Shown: positions 32,680 to 41,872, counted from the first letter of the stretch. The stretch: 64,000 nt of DNA from 55-13 sp964501275 (GCA_964501275.1 CAZCSP010000014.1:1-64000); one strand, 5' to 3'. Numbers and translations are program-made. Notes: generated by a model from the letters alone, not told the origin.

Positions 32680-34398
32680 ATGCCCATTCCCGTGATGCCC
32701 GCTCGCTGGGTGCAAGCCGAGCGTGACCATACTGCCGAAGCCAAACTTCAGGCCGAATTGGGCATCCCGAGTATCGTCGCGGCCCTCCTCGTTCAACGCG
32801 GGATCGCCGACCCAGCCCAGGCTGACAAGTTTCTGAATCCTTCCCTGGACGACCTCCACGCTCCGACTTCCCTGCCCGACTACGCTGAGGCCGCCAAGGA
32901 GATTCTGGGGGCGAAGGAGCGGGGGGATTTGATTTTTGTCCATGGGGACTACGACGTGGACGGGGTGACCAGCGCGGCGATCTTTCATCGATTCCTGAAG
33001 TCGATTGGGGCGAATGTCGAGACCCATGTGCCGCACAGGATGAAGGAGGGCTATGGGATAAACCACAGCGCGGTCGAGGTGGCCAGGCAGAAGGGGGCCA
33101 AGCTGTTCCTCACGTGTGACTGCGGGATCAGCGCCCATGATCGGGTCGAGGCCGCCAAGGAAGCGGGGATGCGAGTCGTCGTGACCGATCACCATAGTAT
33201 CGGCAGCACGCTCCCCGAGGCCCACGCCATCGTCAACCCCCACCGCAAAGACTCCCAGTACCCGTTCACCGAACTCAGCGGGGCGGGGGTGGTCTTCAAG
33301 CTCTGTGCCGGAATCGCCAATGAACTGGGCCTGCCGGTGGACAAGTATTATCGGGCGTTCCTCGACCTTGCTGCCCTTGGCACCGTCGCCGACGTGATGC
33401 CTTTGCACGACGAGAATCGCATCATCGCCAAGTTTGGGCTGGAGCGGTTGGCGGATACGAAGAAGGTCGGGTTGCAGGCTCTCAAGACGGTTGCGGGCAC
33501 CAAGACGCCCCTCCGAACCTACGATATCGGATTCAAATTAGGGCCGAGGATCAATGCGGTGGGGCGCATGGACGACTCCGGCCTGGCTCTCCGCCTGCTT
33601 TTGGAAACCGACTTGACGGCGGCTCAGACGATGGCCAACGAGATCGAGCAGTTCAACGTCGAGCGGAAAGACGAGCAACAGCGGATGGTCGATCAGGCAG
33701 TGGAGATGGTGGAGGCCAGACGGCTGCACGAGCGCTACGTGATCGCGGTCGCCCATCCTGAATGGCACGCCGGGATCGTGGGCTTGGTGGCGGGGAGATT
33801 GGTGGAGCGATACCATCGTCCGGCTTTCTGCTTCATCGTGGACGAGGCAAGAGGTCTATGCAAGGGTTCGGCGCGTTCTATCCCAACGTTCAGCGTCGTG
33901 GATGCCATCCGTGCCTATCCCGAACTCATCGAGGGAGGTGGCCACGCGATGGCGGCGGGGTGCTCCTTCCCCTATGCCAGCTTTGAGCAGGTTGAGCAAG
34001 TTCTCAACGAATACGCGCAGAGCGTGCTCACGCCGGAGGACTTTGTCGTCGCCTATCAAGCAGACTTGGAAGTTGGGCCGGAGGAGTTGACGATGGATGT
34101 GATGGAGCAGATATCCCGCCTGGAGCCGTTCGGGGAGTGCAACCCCGAGCCGATCATGGTCTGTCGGGGTATCAACTTGGCGGGAATCACCCCCACCCGA
34201 AACCCGGCACACGTCCAACTCGCTCTGCGATCAGGCACGGGTCAAACGGTGCAAGCCGTCGGCTTCAACATGGGAGATCGCTTCGCCCAATCCCGCCCCG
34301 GAACCACCATCGACCTCCTCTTCCAACCCAAGATCGAGGAGTACAACGGAAGAAGGCTGAAGTGGCATGTGAAGGACTTTGTGGAAGTGGGGGGTTAG
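32680..34398 (+). CDS. recJ: Single-stranded-DNA exonuclease RecJ
   Basis: 572 residues. DHH phosphoesterase with motifs FVHGDYDVDGVTS, LTCDCGISAHDR and VVTDHHSIG; DHHA1 domain with the GGGHAMAAG-type motif (EGGGHAMAAGCSF); C-terminal OB fold. Degrades ssDNA 5-prime to 3-prime in mismatch and recombination repair. ATG 32680 is used; ATG 32695 is an alternative. Ends in a run of ttaggctttggg-type repeats. It follows secE-nusG, where ribosomal protein genes are more usual. Confidence 0.95.
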   Translation: MPIPVMPARWVQAERDHTAEAKLQAELGIPSIVAALLVQRGIADPAQADKFLNPSLDDLHAPTSLPDYAEAAKEILGAKERGDLIFVHGDYDVDGVTSAAIFHRFLKSIGANVETHVPHRMKEGYGINHSAVEVARQKGAKLFLTCDCGISAHDRVEAAKEAGMRVVVTDHHSIGSTLPEAHAIVNPHRKDSQYPFTELSGAGVVFKLCAGIANELGLPVDKYYRAFLDLAALGTVADVMPLHDENRIIAKFGLERLADTKKVGLQALKTVAGTKTPLRTYDIGFKLGPRINAVGRMDDSGLALRLLLETDLTAAQTMANEIEQFNVERKDEQQRMVDQAVEMVEARRLHERYVIAVAHPEWHAGIVGLVAGRLVERYHRPAFCFIVDEARGLCKGSARSIPTFSVVDAIRAYPELIEGGGHAMAAGCSFPYASFEQVEQVLNEYAQSVLTPEDFVVAYQADLEVGPEELTMDVMEQISRLEPFGECNPEPIMVCRGINLAGITPTRNPAHVQLALRSGTGQTVQAVGFNMGDRFAQSRPGTTIDLLFQPKIEEYNGRRLKWHVKDFVEVGG

Positions 34399-34460
34399 GG
34401 GTTAGGCTTTGGGTTTTGGGCTTTAGGCTTTAGGCTTTGGGCTTTGGGCTTTTGGGGGGA
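34391..34460 (+). repeat. Degenerate tandem heptamer repeat
   Basis: About 70 nt of ttaggctttgggttttgggc-like units (variants of ggcttt[ag]g) begin at the recJ stop codon. Purely simple-sequence; no hairpin with a strong stem. Probably slippage-generated; may vary in copy number between strains. Confidence 0.7.
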
Positions 34461-34539
34461 GGGTCGGGCCACAGGGCTTACAGAACCTGTTTAGCCCAAT
34501 ACCTAAAACCGAATGCCCAACACCAAACGCCGTCCTCGA

Positions 34540-35523
34540 CTAGCTCCCTACTTCCACCGTCAGCATCTGCCGGAGGCTTCCGCGCTGAATCCAGATCTTT
34601 ATGGTTTCGCCGATGTCCTGGTCGGCCATGACTCTGGCGAAGTCCATCTGGTCTCGGATGGCTTGGTGATTCATCTGCTGGATAATATCGCCCTTTTGGA
34701 ATCCGGCCTTCTCGGCTGGAGAACCCTTGGTGACGCTCTCGATCAAGGCTCCCGACGGCATCGCGTCGCGGCAGAAGATGCCGATCGCCGGATGCTTCAC
34801 CTGATGGCCTTCGGATAGGAAGCCATCGACGACCCGGTTCAGAATCTTGGGACCGATGGTGTAGGCCGAGCCGAGAACGCCGGGACCGTATTGGCTCTTC
34901 AGCGCAGGCGGCCCCCCGCCAAAGCCTTGCCCTGACCGGGTTGCCGTCTGCGGTTGAGACAGGCTAAGCGCCGCATTCAGAGCCCCCGTCAATTTGCCAT
35001 CCAAGTTGATAAGCAACGAACCGCCCATCGTCGGCAGGTTGTTCTCCAAGAAAACCTCGCTCATCGGAACCATCCTTCGGGAGGGGTTCACGATTCCGTA
35101 GGTGTCCCTGGCTCGCTCTGCGCGGACAGGACCGGTCGGCGTGACGGCCAAAAGACCTTCTCTTTCGGCCTTTGCGGTGGATACGGACAAAACGGGCACG
35201 TCGTCCTGCCAACCGTCGGCTTTCAACAGAACGAATTGAGTCGGGTCGTCGGTGGAGACGAGGACCAGTTTAATCGTAGTCCCATCGCTCTTGCGACCCT
35301 GCATCGACTTCCCTGCGACCGAAGTGGCGTGGGTGATGAACAGGCCGTCCTTCGAGATCAGCGCCGCCGCACCTCGCACCCGCTGGCCTTCCAGCAGGAG
35401 CACGATGGAGGGTTGAACCTTCTTCCAGGCCCGTAGCTCGCGCTCGGTCAGATCGTTGAGATCGGCGAACGCAACCGTTAAAGAAAGACTAGCCGCCGAC
35501 AACAACATTCGCTGTGCTTTCAA
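34540..35523 (-). CDS. Degenerate trypsin-like protein with PDZ domain
   Basis: 327 residues; signal peptide MLLSAASLSLTVAFA (start at 35523 or, equally, ATG 35508). The fold follows DegP/HtrA: a beta-barrel protease part and a C-terminal PDZ domain (SGALIESVTKGSPAEKAGFQ, GDIIQQMNHQAIRDQMDF). The catalytic His position of HtrA (T-N-x-H) reads ITHATSVAG, so His is displaced or missing; the Ser loop keeps GGSLLINLDG. Probably a non-catalytic or weak periplasmic sensor. It overlaps the anti-sigma gene by 35 nt in a sigma/anti-sigma operon. Confidence 0.8.
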   Translation of the reverse strand: MKAQRMLLSAASLSLTVAFADLNDLTERELRAWKKVQPSIVLLLEGQRVRGAAALISKDGLFITHATSVAGKSMQGRKSDGTTIKLVLVSTDDPTQFVLLKADGWQDDVPVLSVSTAKAEREGLLAVTPTGPVRAERARDTYGIVNPSRRMVPMSEVFLENNLPTMGGSLLINLDGKLTGALNAALSLSQPQTATRSGQGFGGGPPALKSQYGPGVLGSAYTIGPKILNRVVDGFLSEGHQVKHPAIGIFCRDAMPSGALIESVTKGSPAEKAGFQKGDIIQQMNHQAIRDQMDFARVMADQDIGETIKIWIQRGSLRQMLTVEVGS

Positions 35524-36292
35524 CCTCCGTCGCTCTCAGGGTGCCGGTATGGGCATCGGTTTCGGTCTGGATCAAAACGATCTTGGGCGCAGGGGCCTCG
35601 CCTCTCAACGCTTCTCCTCGAGCCGCAATCTTCGCCTCAGGCTCGATTACGGGCACTCCGTCGAAAATAGGCGTATTCGTTAATGCCTCGCTGGCCGGTG
35701 CGTTCTCCTCGGTAAGATTTACAAACGCTCCCATTAGCTGGGTTTCTTCGGCTCGCGAAGCCTGAGGCTCATAGTTCTCCCTCCGACTCCGGCGAGGCTG
35801 ATCGGAACGCATCGCCACCGTAGCAGACGGCTTATCCACCACTATCTTGGAGGGTGTGATGTCGTTTGCTACTCTATCGATAGGTGTGGGCCGCTGAACT
35901 CCAACTCCGGGGATATCAGACGAAGGGCCGCTGTAATCCAACACCATCGGCGCACTGGTTCCCCCCATCGGAATCCGACCTTTGAGGGCCACAAAGCTAA
36001 ACGCGAGAACTGCGGCGGCGGCAGGCATCCAAAGCCAGTTGAACCGCGCAACGGGGCGATGCTCTTTGAGGCCCCGAGTCAGGATGGCCTCTCGAAGACG
36101 ATCCTTCGACAGTTGGTCCGCCGGAACGTCGTCGCACAGCGACCGAAGCTCTTCCTTCATGCGGCAGTAGGACTCAAATGTCCGCGTGGCTTCGGGGTCA
36201 CTCTGGGTGTGAAGCTCCAGTCGTCGAGCCGTATCGGCGTCCAAATCGCCGAATGCCAGCTTCGCCAGTTCTTCTTCAATCTTCTTTCTCAT
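35489..36292 (-). CDS. Putative membrane anti-sigma factor
   Basis: 267 residues. N-terminal 80 residues helical and cytosolic (LAFGDLDADTARRLELHTQS; typical of anti-sigma domains without the zinc Cys), a membrane helix (WMPAAAAVLAFSFVALKG) and a polar, Pro/Thr-rich periplasmic tail. It overlaps the ECF sigma gene start-to-stop by 4 nt (36289-36292), so it very probably binds that sigma factor. The downstream PDZ protein could complete an RseA/DegS-like relay. Confidence 0.8.
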   Translation of the reverse strand: MRKKIEEELAKLAFGDLDADTARRLELHTQSDPEATRTFESYCRMKEELRSLCDDVPADQLSKDRLREAILTRGLKEHRPVARFNWLWMPAAAAVLAFSFVALKGRIPMGGTSAPMVLDYSGPSSDIPGVGVQRPTPIDRVANDITPSKIVVDKPSATVAMRSDQPRRSRRENYEPQASRAEETQLMGAFVNLTEENAPASEALTNTPIFDGVPVIEPEAKIAARGEALRGEAPAPKIVLIQTETDAHTGTLRATEVESTANVVVGG

Positions 36293-36972
36293 TTGTCGTC
36301 ACCAAGGAGGGGGGCAATCCGATCCTTTAACGCTCGCCGGGCTCGAAGCACTCGCAACTTCGCCCCGCCGATCGTACAGCCGAGAATCGCGGCTATATCT
36401 GTATATTCTCTTTCCTCAATATCGCGTAAAACAATCACTGACCGGTGATGGATGGGCAGAGCCGCCAGGGCGCGCCTCAATGCTTGCTTACGCCGGTCGT
36501 CTTCCAAATTCTGCACCGGATCGTCCCAATCGCCTACCGTCATCCAAACCAGCGATCCCGCCGCCTCTTGCTGTTCAAGGGCTTGGCGTCGGTTCGACAT
36601 GCGGGCCTGGTCGGTGCAAAGGTTGGTTACGATCCTCAGGAGCCAGGTGGTGAACTTCGCCTCGTCTCGATATTTGTCGAGGTTCTGGTAGGCGCGGACG
36701 AACGCTTCTTGCACGATGTCTTCCGCATCGTCTCGGCGGGGGACCATCTGGTAGGCGAACCGGAACACCAGGGTGCGATACCGCTCAAAGAGGGTCTCAA
36801 AGGCCGAGTACTCGCCTTCCCTAGCCCGCCTTACGAGGGCGGCGTCCGTGTCCAGTTCCATTCGCCCTGTTATGGACGGTCCAATTGCTGACAAAGTGCC
36901 TGATGCTGCCACGCTGCTCACCGATCTCTCCTGATCTGCAAATCTGACGCGCGGCTCCTCCTCTGGTTTCAC
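36289..36972 (-). CDS. ECF RNA polymerase sigma factor
   Basis: 227 residues from ATG 36972; ATG 36861 (MELDTDAALVRRAREGEY) would remove a 37-residue leader with no family match and may be the true start. Region 2: FRFAYQMVPRRDDAEDIVQEAF and KYRDEAKFTTWLLRIVTNL (in parts). Region 4: LPIHHRSVIVLRDIEEREY then CTIGGAKLRVLRARRALKD. Controls an unknown envelope regulon with the anti-sigma factor encoded next. Confidence 0.92.
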   Translation of the reverse strand: MKPEEEPRVRFADQERSVSSVAASGTLSAIGPSITGRMELDTDAALVRRAREGEYSAFETLFERYRTLVFRFAYQMVPRRDDAEDIVQEAFVRAYQNLDKYRDEAKFTTWLLRIVTNLCTDQARMSNRRQALEQQEAAGSLVWMTVGDWDDPVQNLEDDRRKQALRRALAALPIHHRSVIVLRDIEEREYTDIAAILGCTIGGAKLRVLRARRALKDRIAPLLGDDK

Positions 36973-37335
36973 CTAACTCTAGCCCACCTTACAGAATACG
37001 CCATAGGTCCCAGGGGTTCCACCTTTTGGGATGATGTCGTGATGGAGGTGAATTGTGATTGACGTGACGGCGTGAGATGTGATGGACGTGAGGCGTGATG
37101 GGGGTGACCTGAATGACTAGGCAAGAACCTTGTCCCCCAATTCCGAACGCTAAGCTCACCCCTTCATGTCCCGAATCACCTCAATCACCCAGTCACGCCA
37201 TCACTTCCATCACCCCCAAACTCCAAATTCCAAACTCCAAACTTCACCCAACGAGGTATCCTCTCCCAGTTATTGGTGGCGGCCAAGTGCCCAGGGGGCA
37301 TGGAAGCGCACAGATTCAGGAGGTTTAACTCACAG
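36973..37335. repeat. Gene-free region with gtgatg-type simple repeats
   Basis: 363 nt without a gene. 37030-37109 consists of degenerate units such as gtgatggaggtga, gtgattgacgtgacgg and gtgatggacgtgagg; 37149-37215 has the complementary wording (cacctcaatcacccagtcacg), giving a loose inverted structure. The same unit recurs near 44612-44640 and in part at 59619-59653. AGGAGG at 37318-37323 is the likely ribosome site of hppA, 12 nt from its ATG. Confidence 0.6.
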
Positions 37336-40300
37336 ATGAAGTTACTTCAGGAAGCGATGCGCAGGGCACAAGGCTCCGCATCGCCACGCGGACTTGTTGC
37401 GATATTGGCAACGCTGGTCGCGCTAATCCTACCGACCGCGGCGTTTGCGTCGAGTGAAGCGAATATCAAGCTGAACTTCTCGGCTAACGACAAGATCATG
37501 CTGTATATCTCGCTGGCGATCGGTGTGCTCACCGTTGCCGGCGCGTTCTGGCTGCGTAGCGCGGTTCTCAAGAAATCGCCCGGCAGCGAGAAGATGCAGG
37601 CGGTTGGCGGAGCGATTCGCGAGGGCGCACTGGCCTATCTCAAGCAGCAAGTCAAGCTGATGGCGGTCTTCGTGCTGATCCTTGGCGTTGGCCTGTTCTT
37701 CCTTTTTGATAAGAGCATCTTCGTCCCGCTGGCATTCGTCGCGGGCGTCGCCGCCTCCTATATCGCGGGCTACTGGGGAATGCGAACGGCGGTCGATGGC
37801 AATATGCGGACCGCCAACGCCGCGCTCACCAGCTACAAAGCCTCTCTTGAAATCGCTTTCCGAAGCGGCGCGGTCGCCGGTCTTATTACCGTCGGCATGG
37901 GCCTCCTCGGCGCCACCATCCTGCTCTTGATCGGCGGGGACAAGGCGATGCTCCTTCTGATCGGCTTTGGCTTTGGCGGCTCGCTGGCGGCTCTCTTCAT
38001 GAGGGTTGGCGGCGGCATCTTCACCAAGGCTGCCGACGTGGGCGCGGACCTGGTTGGAAAGGTCGAAGCAGGGATCCCTGAGGACGACCCCCGCAACCCG
38101 GCCACCATCGCCGACAACGTGGGCGACAACGTCGGAGACTGCGCCGGTATGGCCGCCGACGTTTTCGAGTCCTACGAAGTAACGCTCGTCGCCGCCATTG
38201 TGCTTGGCGCGGCAACCGCCACCCTCTTCGACCCCGTCACGGTCATGAAGCTGATTATCTTCGCCCTGATGGCCCGAGGCGTCGGCATCATCGCATCCGT
38301 CATCGGCATTTTCATGGTGAAGGGCTCCGACGACATCGACTCCGACCCGCTCAAGAGAATCCGAAGCGGCTTCTACTGGTCGGCCGGTGTGGCGGGCATC
38401 GCCACCTGTGCTCTCGCCTACTTCATGATGGGCGGCGCGGGCAATCCGATCCAAACGTCGCGACTTGTGTCGAGCGTGGAGTCCATCAAGGGCGACATTC
38501 TTGCCATCAGCGCCGAAGTCAAGAAGATCGCGGCGGAGAAGAACATCCCCGAATACGCGGTCACTGACGAAGACATCAAGCTGACGGACGCCTTCAAGAA
38601 CGTGGGCACGAATCCGATGAACGAAAGCCAGTTCCTCGGCGCCGCCCGACAGGTGACCGCCGAGCAGTTGGAAAGCCTGATCAAGCAGGATCAAGGCTAT
38701 AAGCTGATCGACCCCGCTATTTCCGACAATCCCGCTTTGAACTATGCGGTGGCAAAGACATCACCGACCGGCGGGGAGCCGGAATTCATCACACTCAAGG
38801 AAGCGCTGACGACGGGCGGCTTCAAGGTCGTTCAGGTCAAGCAATCTGTTTCCCAGGGTGGGCCAACGCCTCCGATGGAGATGTCCACCTTCACCGTCGA
38901 ACACGATATCGAAGGGCTGAAGGCGCGCCTCAACGAAAGCCCCAACCCCTCGTTTAAGCAGGAGTTGGTAGGCGAGCCGGAAACTCCCGTGCTCTTCGTG
39001 AATGGCAACGGAAGCGTCCGCTTGGGCGTTGGTTCCAAGATCACGGCGTTCACTCAAACCCAGGGACTGTCCGTCTATAAGGAAACTCCGGCCAAGATGA
39101 AGGAGTTGACGACGAAGCAGGCGAGCGATCCTTCGGTCAGAACGCCCGCCCCCGAGCCGGCCTCTCTCGTTACTGTCGAGAAGACCACCGTGCCGTGGTA
39201 CATGTTCTTCGCCGCCATCGCATTTGGCCTCATCATGGCCTTCATTATCGAGTGGCTGACCGACTACTACGTATCTACTCATAAGAAGCCGGTCCAAGAG
39301 GTCGCAGGCGTATCCAGCGCCGGTCCCGCGCCCATGATCATTCAGGGCTTTGCCTATGCGGCGGAGTCCAGCGTCTTCATGGTGTTCGGCATCGTCATTG
39401 CGCTCCTCGCGCCTCTCTTCTTCTTCCCGCCTGCGCAATACGGCGGCAACTACATCCTGAGCTTCTATGGCGTCGCCCTGGTCGGCCTCGGTCTCTTGAC
39501 CACCACCGGCTACGTGCTCGCCATGGACACCTTCGGTCCGATCTCCGACAACGCCCAGGGCGTCTACGAGATGTCGGGCGATGGGCATGACAACGAGTAC
39601 GGCAGCAAGGCCGTTCAGCGACTCGATGCGGCGGGCAACACGACCAAGGCTCTCACCAAGGGCTTTGCCATCGCCACCGCCGTCGTGGCCGCGGTTGCCC
39701 TGTTCCACTCCTATCTGGAGGACGCCAAACTAAGCGCCATCGGCATCCGAATCGACATACCCGAGATATTCCTCGGCTTCTTGATCGGCGCCGCCGCCCC
39801 CTATCTGTTCTCCGCCTCGACCATCAATGCCGTGGGACGCGCGTCCTTCAAGCTGATCAACGAGGTTCGGCGGCAGTTCAAGAACGATCCCGGCATCATG
39901 GCGGGAACCAGCAAACCCGACTACGCCCGATGCGTGGCTATCGTCACCGAAGCCGCCCAGAAAGAACTGCTCGGCCCTGGCATCCTCGCCATCGCCCTCC
40001 CGGTCGCCGTTGCCTTTGGATTCTCCATCGGCAAGGTTCCGACTGCCGTTGGCGGCGAGATGTACAACCTCACCGGAGCCCAGGCTCTGGGAGGCTTCCT
40101 CGCCGGAACCATCGCTTCGGGCCAGCTCATGGCGGTCCTCCTCGCCAACTCTGGCGGTATGTGGGACAACGCGAAGAAGCTCATCGAGGATGGCCTCTAC
40201 GGTGGCAAGGGATCGGAAGCCCACAAGGCGGGCGTTGTTTGCGACACGGTTGGCGATCCATTCAAGGACACCGCCGGTCCGGCCCTCAACCCGCTGATCA

Positions 40301-40587
40301 AGGTTATGAACCTGGTCGCGCTGTTGATGGCCCCCTACGTCATCATGCCGCTCGGCAACCCGACGCTGATCGGCATCACGCTGGTCGCTGTTGGCGCACT
40401 GGCGATCGCGATCTACATCTCCAAGAAGGGTTCGCTCTCAACGGAGCTTCAAAAGGCCGGAGCCATCGAAGGCTCCACCGCCTCCCCCGTTGCCCCGAGC
40501 CCTACTCCTCCCGCCGCGATCGAGGAATCCAAGCCTCAGCAAAGGATCACGGTCGAGGACTCCGAAGAGGAAGCCGACAAAGGCTAA
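37336..40587 (+). CDS. hppA: Membrane proton-translocating pyrophosphatase with long insertion
   Basis: 1,083 residues from MKLLQEAMRRAQ (a GTG 63 nt upstream lacks an export-like start). Couples PPi hydrolysis to proton export. Catalytic loops: GGGIFTKAADVGADLVGK, IPEDDPRNPATIADNVGDNV, GDPFKDTAGPALNPLIK. GNTTKA at residue 767 has Lys at the position that marks K+-independent H+-pumping enzymes. Family length is usually 660-800. The excess is one polar insertion at residues about 370-616 between two membrane helices, plus a short Pro/Glu-rich C-tail. Confidence 0.95.
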   Translation: MKLLQEAMRRAQGSASPRGLVAILATLVALILPTAAFASSEANIKLNFSANDKIMLYISLAIGVLTVAGAFWLRSAVLKKSPGSEKMQAVGGAIREGALAYLKQQVKLMAVFVLILGVGLFFLFDKSIFVPLAFVAGVAASYIAGYWGMRTAVDGNMRTANAALTSYKASLEIAFRSGAVAGLITVGMGLLGATILLLIGGDKAMLLLIGFGFGGSLAALFMRVGGGIFTKAADVGADLVGKVEAGIPEDDPRNPATIADNVGDNVGDCAGMAADVFESYEVTLVAAIVLGAATATLFDPVTVMKLIIFALMARGVGIIASVIGIFMVKGSDDIDSDPLKRIRSGFYWSAGVAGIATCALAYFMMGGAGNPIQTSRLVSSVESIKGDILAISAEVKKIAAEKNIPEYAVTDEDIKLTDAFKNVGTNPMNESQFLGAARQVTAEQLESLIKQDQGYKLIDPAISDNPALNYAVAKTSPTGGEPEFITLKEALTTGGFKVVQVKQSVSQGGPTPPMEMSTFTVEHDIEGLKARLNESPNPSFKQELVGEPETPVLFVNGNGSVRLGVGSKITAFTQTQGLSVYKETPAKMKELTTKQASDPSVRTPAPEPASLVTVEKTTVPWYMFFAAIAFGLIMAFIIEWLTDYYVSTHKKPVQEVAGVSSAGPAPMIIQGFAYAAESSVFMVFGIVIALLAPLFFFPPAQYGGNYILSFYGVALVGLGLLTTTGYVLAMDTFGPISDNAQGVYEMSGDGHDNEYGSKAVQRLDAAGNTTKALTKGFAIATAVVAAVALFHSYLEDAKLSAIGIRIDIPEIFLGFLIGAAAPYLFSASTINAVGRASFKLINEVRRQFKNDPGIMAGTSKPDYARCVAIVTEAAQKELLGPGILAIALPVAVAFGFSIGKVPTAVGGEMYNLTGAQALGGFLAGTIASGQLMAVLLANSGGMWDNAKKLIEDGLYGGKGSEAHKAGVVCDTVGDPFKDTAGPALNPLIKVMNLVALLMAPYVIMPLGNPTLIGITLVAVGALAIAIYISKKGSLSTELQKAGAIEGSTASPVAPSPTPPAAIEESKPQQRITVEDSEEEADKG

Positions 40588-40605
40588 TCCTCTTTGAATC
40601 TGCTC

Positions 40606-40630
40606 CCCCCGACACGCCTCGTGTCGGGGG
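40606..40630. terminator. Bidirectional terminator between hppA and the phosphotransferase gene
   Basis: Perfect 10-bp stem cccccgacac / gtgtcggggg with a 5-nt loop, flanked by complementary aatctg (40597-40602) and cagatt (40633-40638). It lies midway between the two convergent stops (40587 and 40644). No long T-run is present, so it may act through stem strength or as a 3-prime protective structure. Confidence 0.65.
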
Positions 40631-40643
40631 TACAGATTCCCAC

Positions 40644-41621
40644 TCACATGGCGAAGGAAGCCAGTCCCTCCATCGCGCGCAGATTGGCCAAGTGGTAGTC
40701 CGACGACTCCTCGTCCCAGACCCCGGTCCGGTCCGCTTCCGTCAGGTCCCACAGCGTATCGACCAACCGGGTGAAACGCATCGTTGGCCCCAACAGCCAG
40801 GGATCAAAATCTGGCGGTCCGGCCTCCAAATACGCCCGATAGAATGCCCGCGCCTGACCAACGTCCAACTCAGTTCCGTCGGGCTTCTGGCAGCACTCCC
40901 ACATCGCCCGTCCCACCTCCCAAAAGGTCCACTCCACCCGTGCCTCATCCCAGTCGATTACGGCGACAATTTGGCCGTTCATGCCAATCAAATTGCCCGG
41001 GTAGAAGTCGCCATGCATGCAAGCTTTCTTCCAACCCGCCGATGCTTGCTCCTGAACCCATGCCGCCAGCCGATCCCGTTCCATTCGCAGATCGATGCCC
41101 TCCTCGCGCACCTGGGCGGCAAATCGGAAGGCGCAACCGCTCCGGCTTCTTTGCACCGCCGCCCAATTCCACAGCGGATTGCGATCCCAGTCCATCGTCT
41201 CCAACGTCCAGCTTGGTTCTAAGCTAAGGCAGGCCGTTCGGTGATGGATTCGCCCGAGCAGTGCTCCCGTCTGGGCAACATCCACCGTCGCCACTTCCAG
41301 ACGTTCGCCCTCTACAAACGGGAAGAGCGCGGCAAGGCGCTGATCCAGGCAGGCAACCGTCGCGCTGTCCCGATCGGCGAACGGAGGATGGACTTCATAA
41401 AGGTCAACCGTCTTCATGACCTGATGGGAAAAGGCCAGGGTCGTTTCGGATTGCGTGGGGTGGGCCAGCCGCAGGACATAGACGCCTGATTCGGCGTCCA
41501 CTCGATACACCTGATTCCAACACCCGCCCGCCAGCGGCTCGACCCCATGAACCGCGCCGATATCGTATCGCTCCTGAACTACCCGTACAAGGTCCGTTAA
41601 AACCATCTGTTCGATAACCAT
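40644..41621 (-). CDS. Phosphotransferase of the aminoglycoside/choline kinase fold
   Basis: 325 residues from MVIEQMVLTDL (an ATG 36 nt upstream lies deep in the previous gene; ATG 41606 is also possible). Protein-kinase-like fold: nucleotide loop LAGGCWNQVYRVD, catalytic loop CMHGDFYPGNLI and metal site AVIDWDEARVEW. Such CotS/HomoSer-kinase-like enzymes phosphorylate small hydroxyl substrates; the true substrate is unknown. Overlaps the DUF1294 gene at its start, so cotranscribed with it. Confidence 0.88.
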   Translation of the reverse strand: MVIEQMVLTDLVRVVQERYDIGAVHGVEPLAGGCWNQVYRVDAESGVYVLRLAHPTQSETTLAFSHQVMKTVDLYEVHPPFADRDSATVACLDQRLAALFPFVEGERLEVATVDVAQTGALLGRIHHRTACLSLEPSWTLETMDWDRNPLWNWAAVQRSRSGCAFRFAAQVREEGIDLRMERDRLAAWVQEQASAGWKKACMHGDFYPGNLIGMNGQIVAVIDWDEARVEWTFWEVGRAMWECCQKPDGTELDVGQARAFYRAYLEAGPPDFDPWLLGPTMRFTRLVDTLWDLTEADRTGVWDEESSDYHLANLRAMEGLASFAM

Positions 41622-41872
41622 ACGATGCCGACGATGTTCAGGATCACCGTGAGCCAAAAAGCGGCCTGAAATGAGGTTTTGCGGGTTTTGTGTCGGAAGA
41701 TTCTTTGTCCTATCAAAGCGCCCGGCCAGCCTCCGGCCAAGCCTAGGATCAGCAAAGTGACTTCCGGGATGCGGCCGGTTCCCTTTTGGGCGGCCCGCTT
41801 GTCCAACCAGTAGGCCATCATCGCCAACCCGCTGAGTACCGCATAGGCCAGGGTCAAGTCACTGACCGTCAT
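41597..41872 (-). CDS. DUF1294 small membrane protein
   Basis: 91 residues. Three or so hydrophobic segments around the DUF1294 core: YWLDKRAAQKGTGRIPEVTL, GGWPGALIGQRIFRHKTRK and FQAAFWLTVILNIVGIVWL. These proteins sit in the inner membrane; function unknown. Overlaps the MmcQ/YjbR gene upstream by 14 nt and the kinase-like gene downstream by 25 nt. Confidence 0.88.
   Translation of the reverse strand: MTVSDLTLAYAVLSGLAMMAYWLDKRAAQKGTGRIPEVTLLILGLAGGWPGALIGQRIFRHKTRKTSFQAAFWLTVILNIVGIVWLSNRWF

Noticed and set aside
37429..38694. Long minus-strand frame (421 codons) opposite hppA
   Set aside because: It is antisense to a strongly conserved membrane protein; the peptide is His/Asp/Gly-rich low-complexity as expected from GC-rich complement, with no domain or ribosome site.
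39930..41222. 430-codon plus-strand frame across the hppA end and phosphotransferase gene
   Set aside because: Runs out of frame through hppA, a terminator hairpin and antisense to a clear gene; Arg/Pro-rich without motifs.
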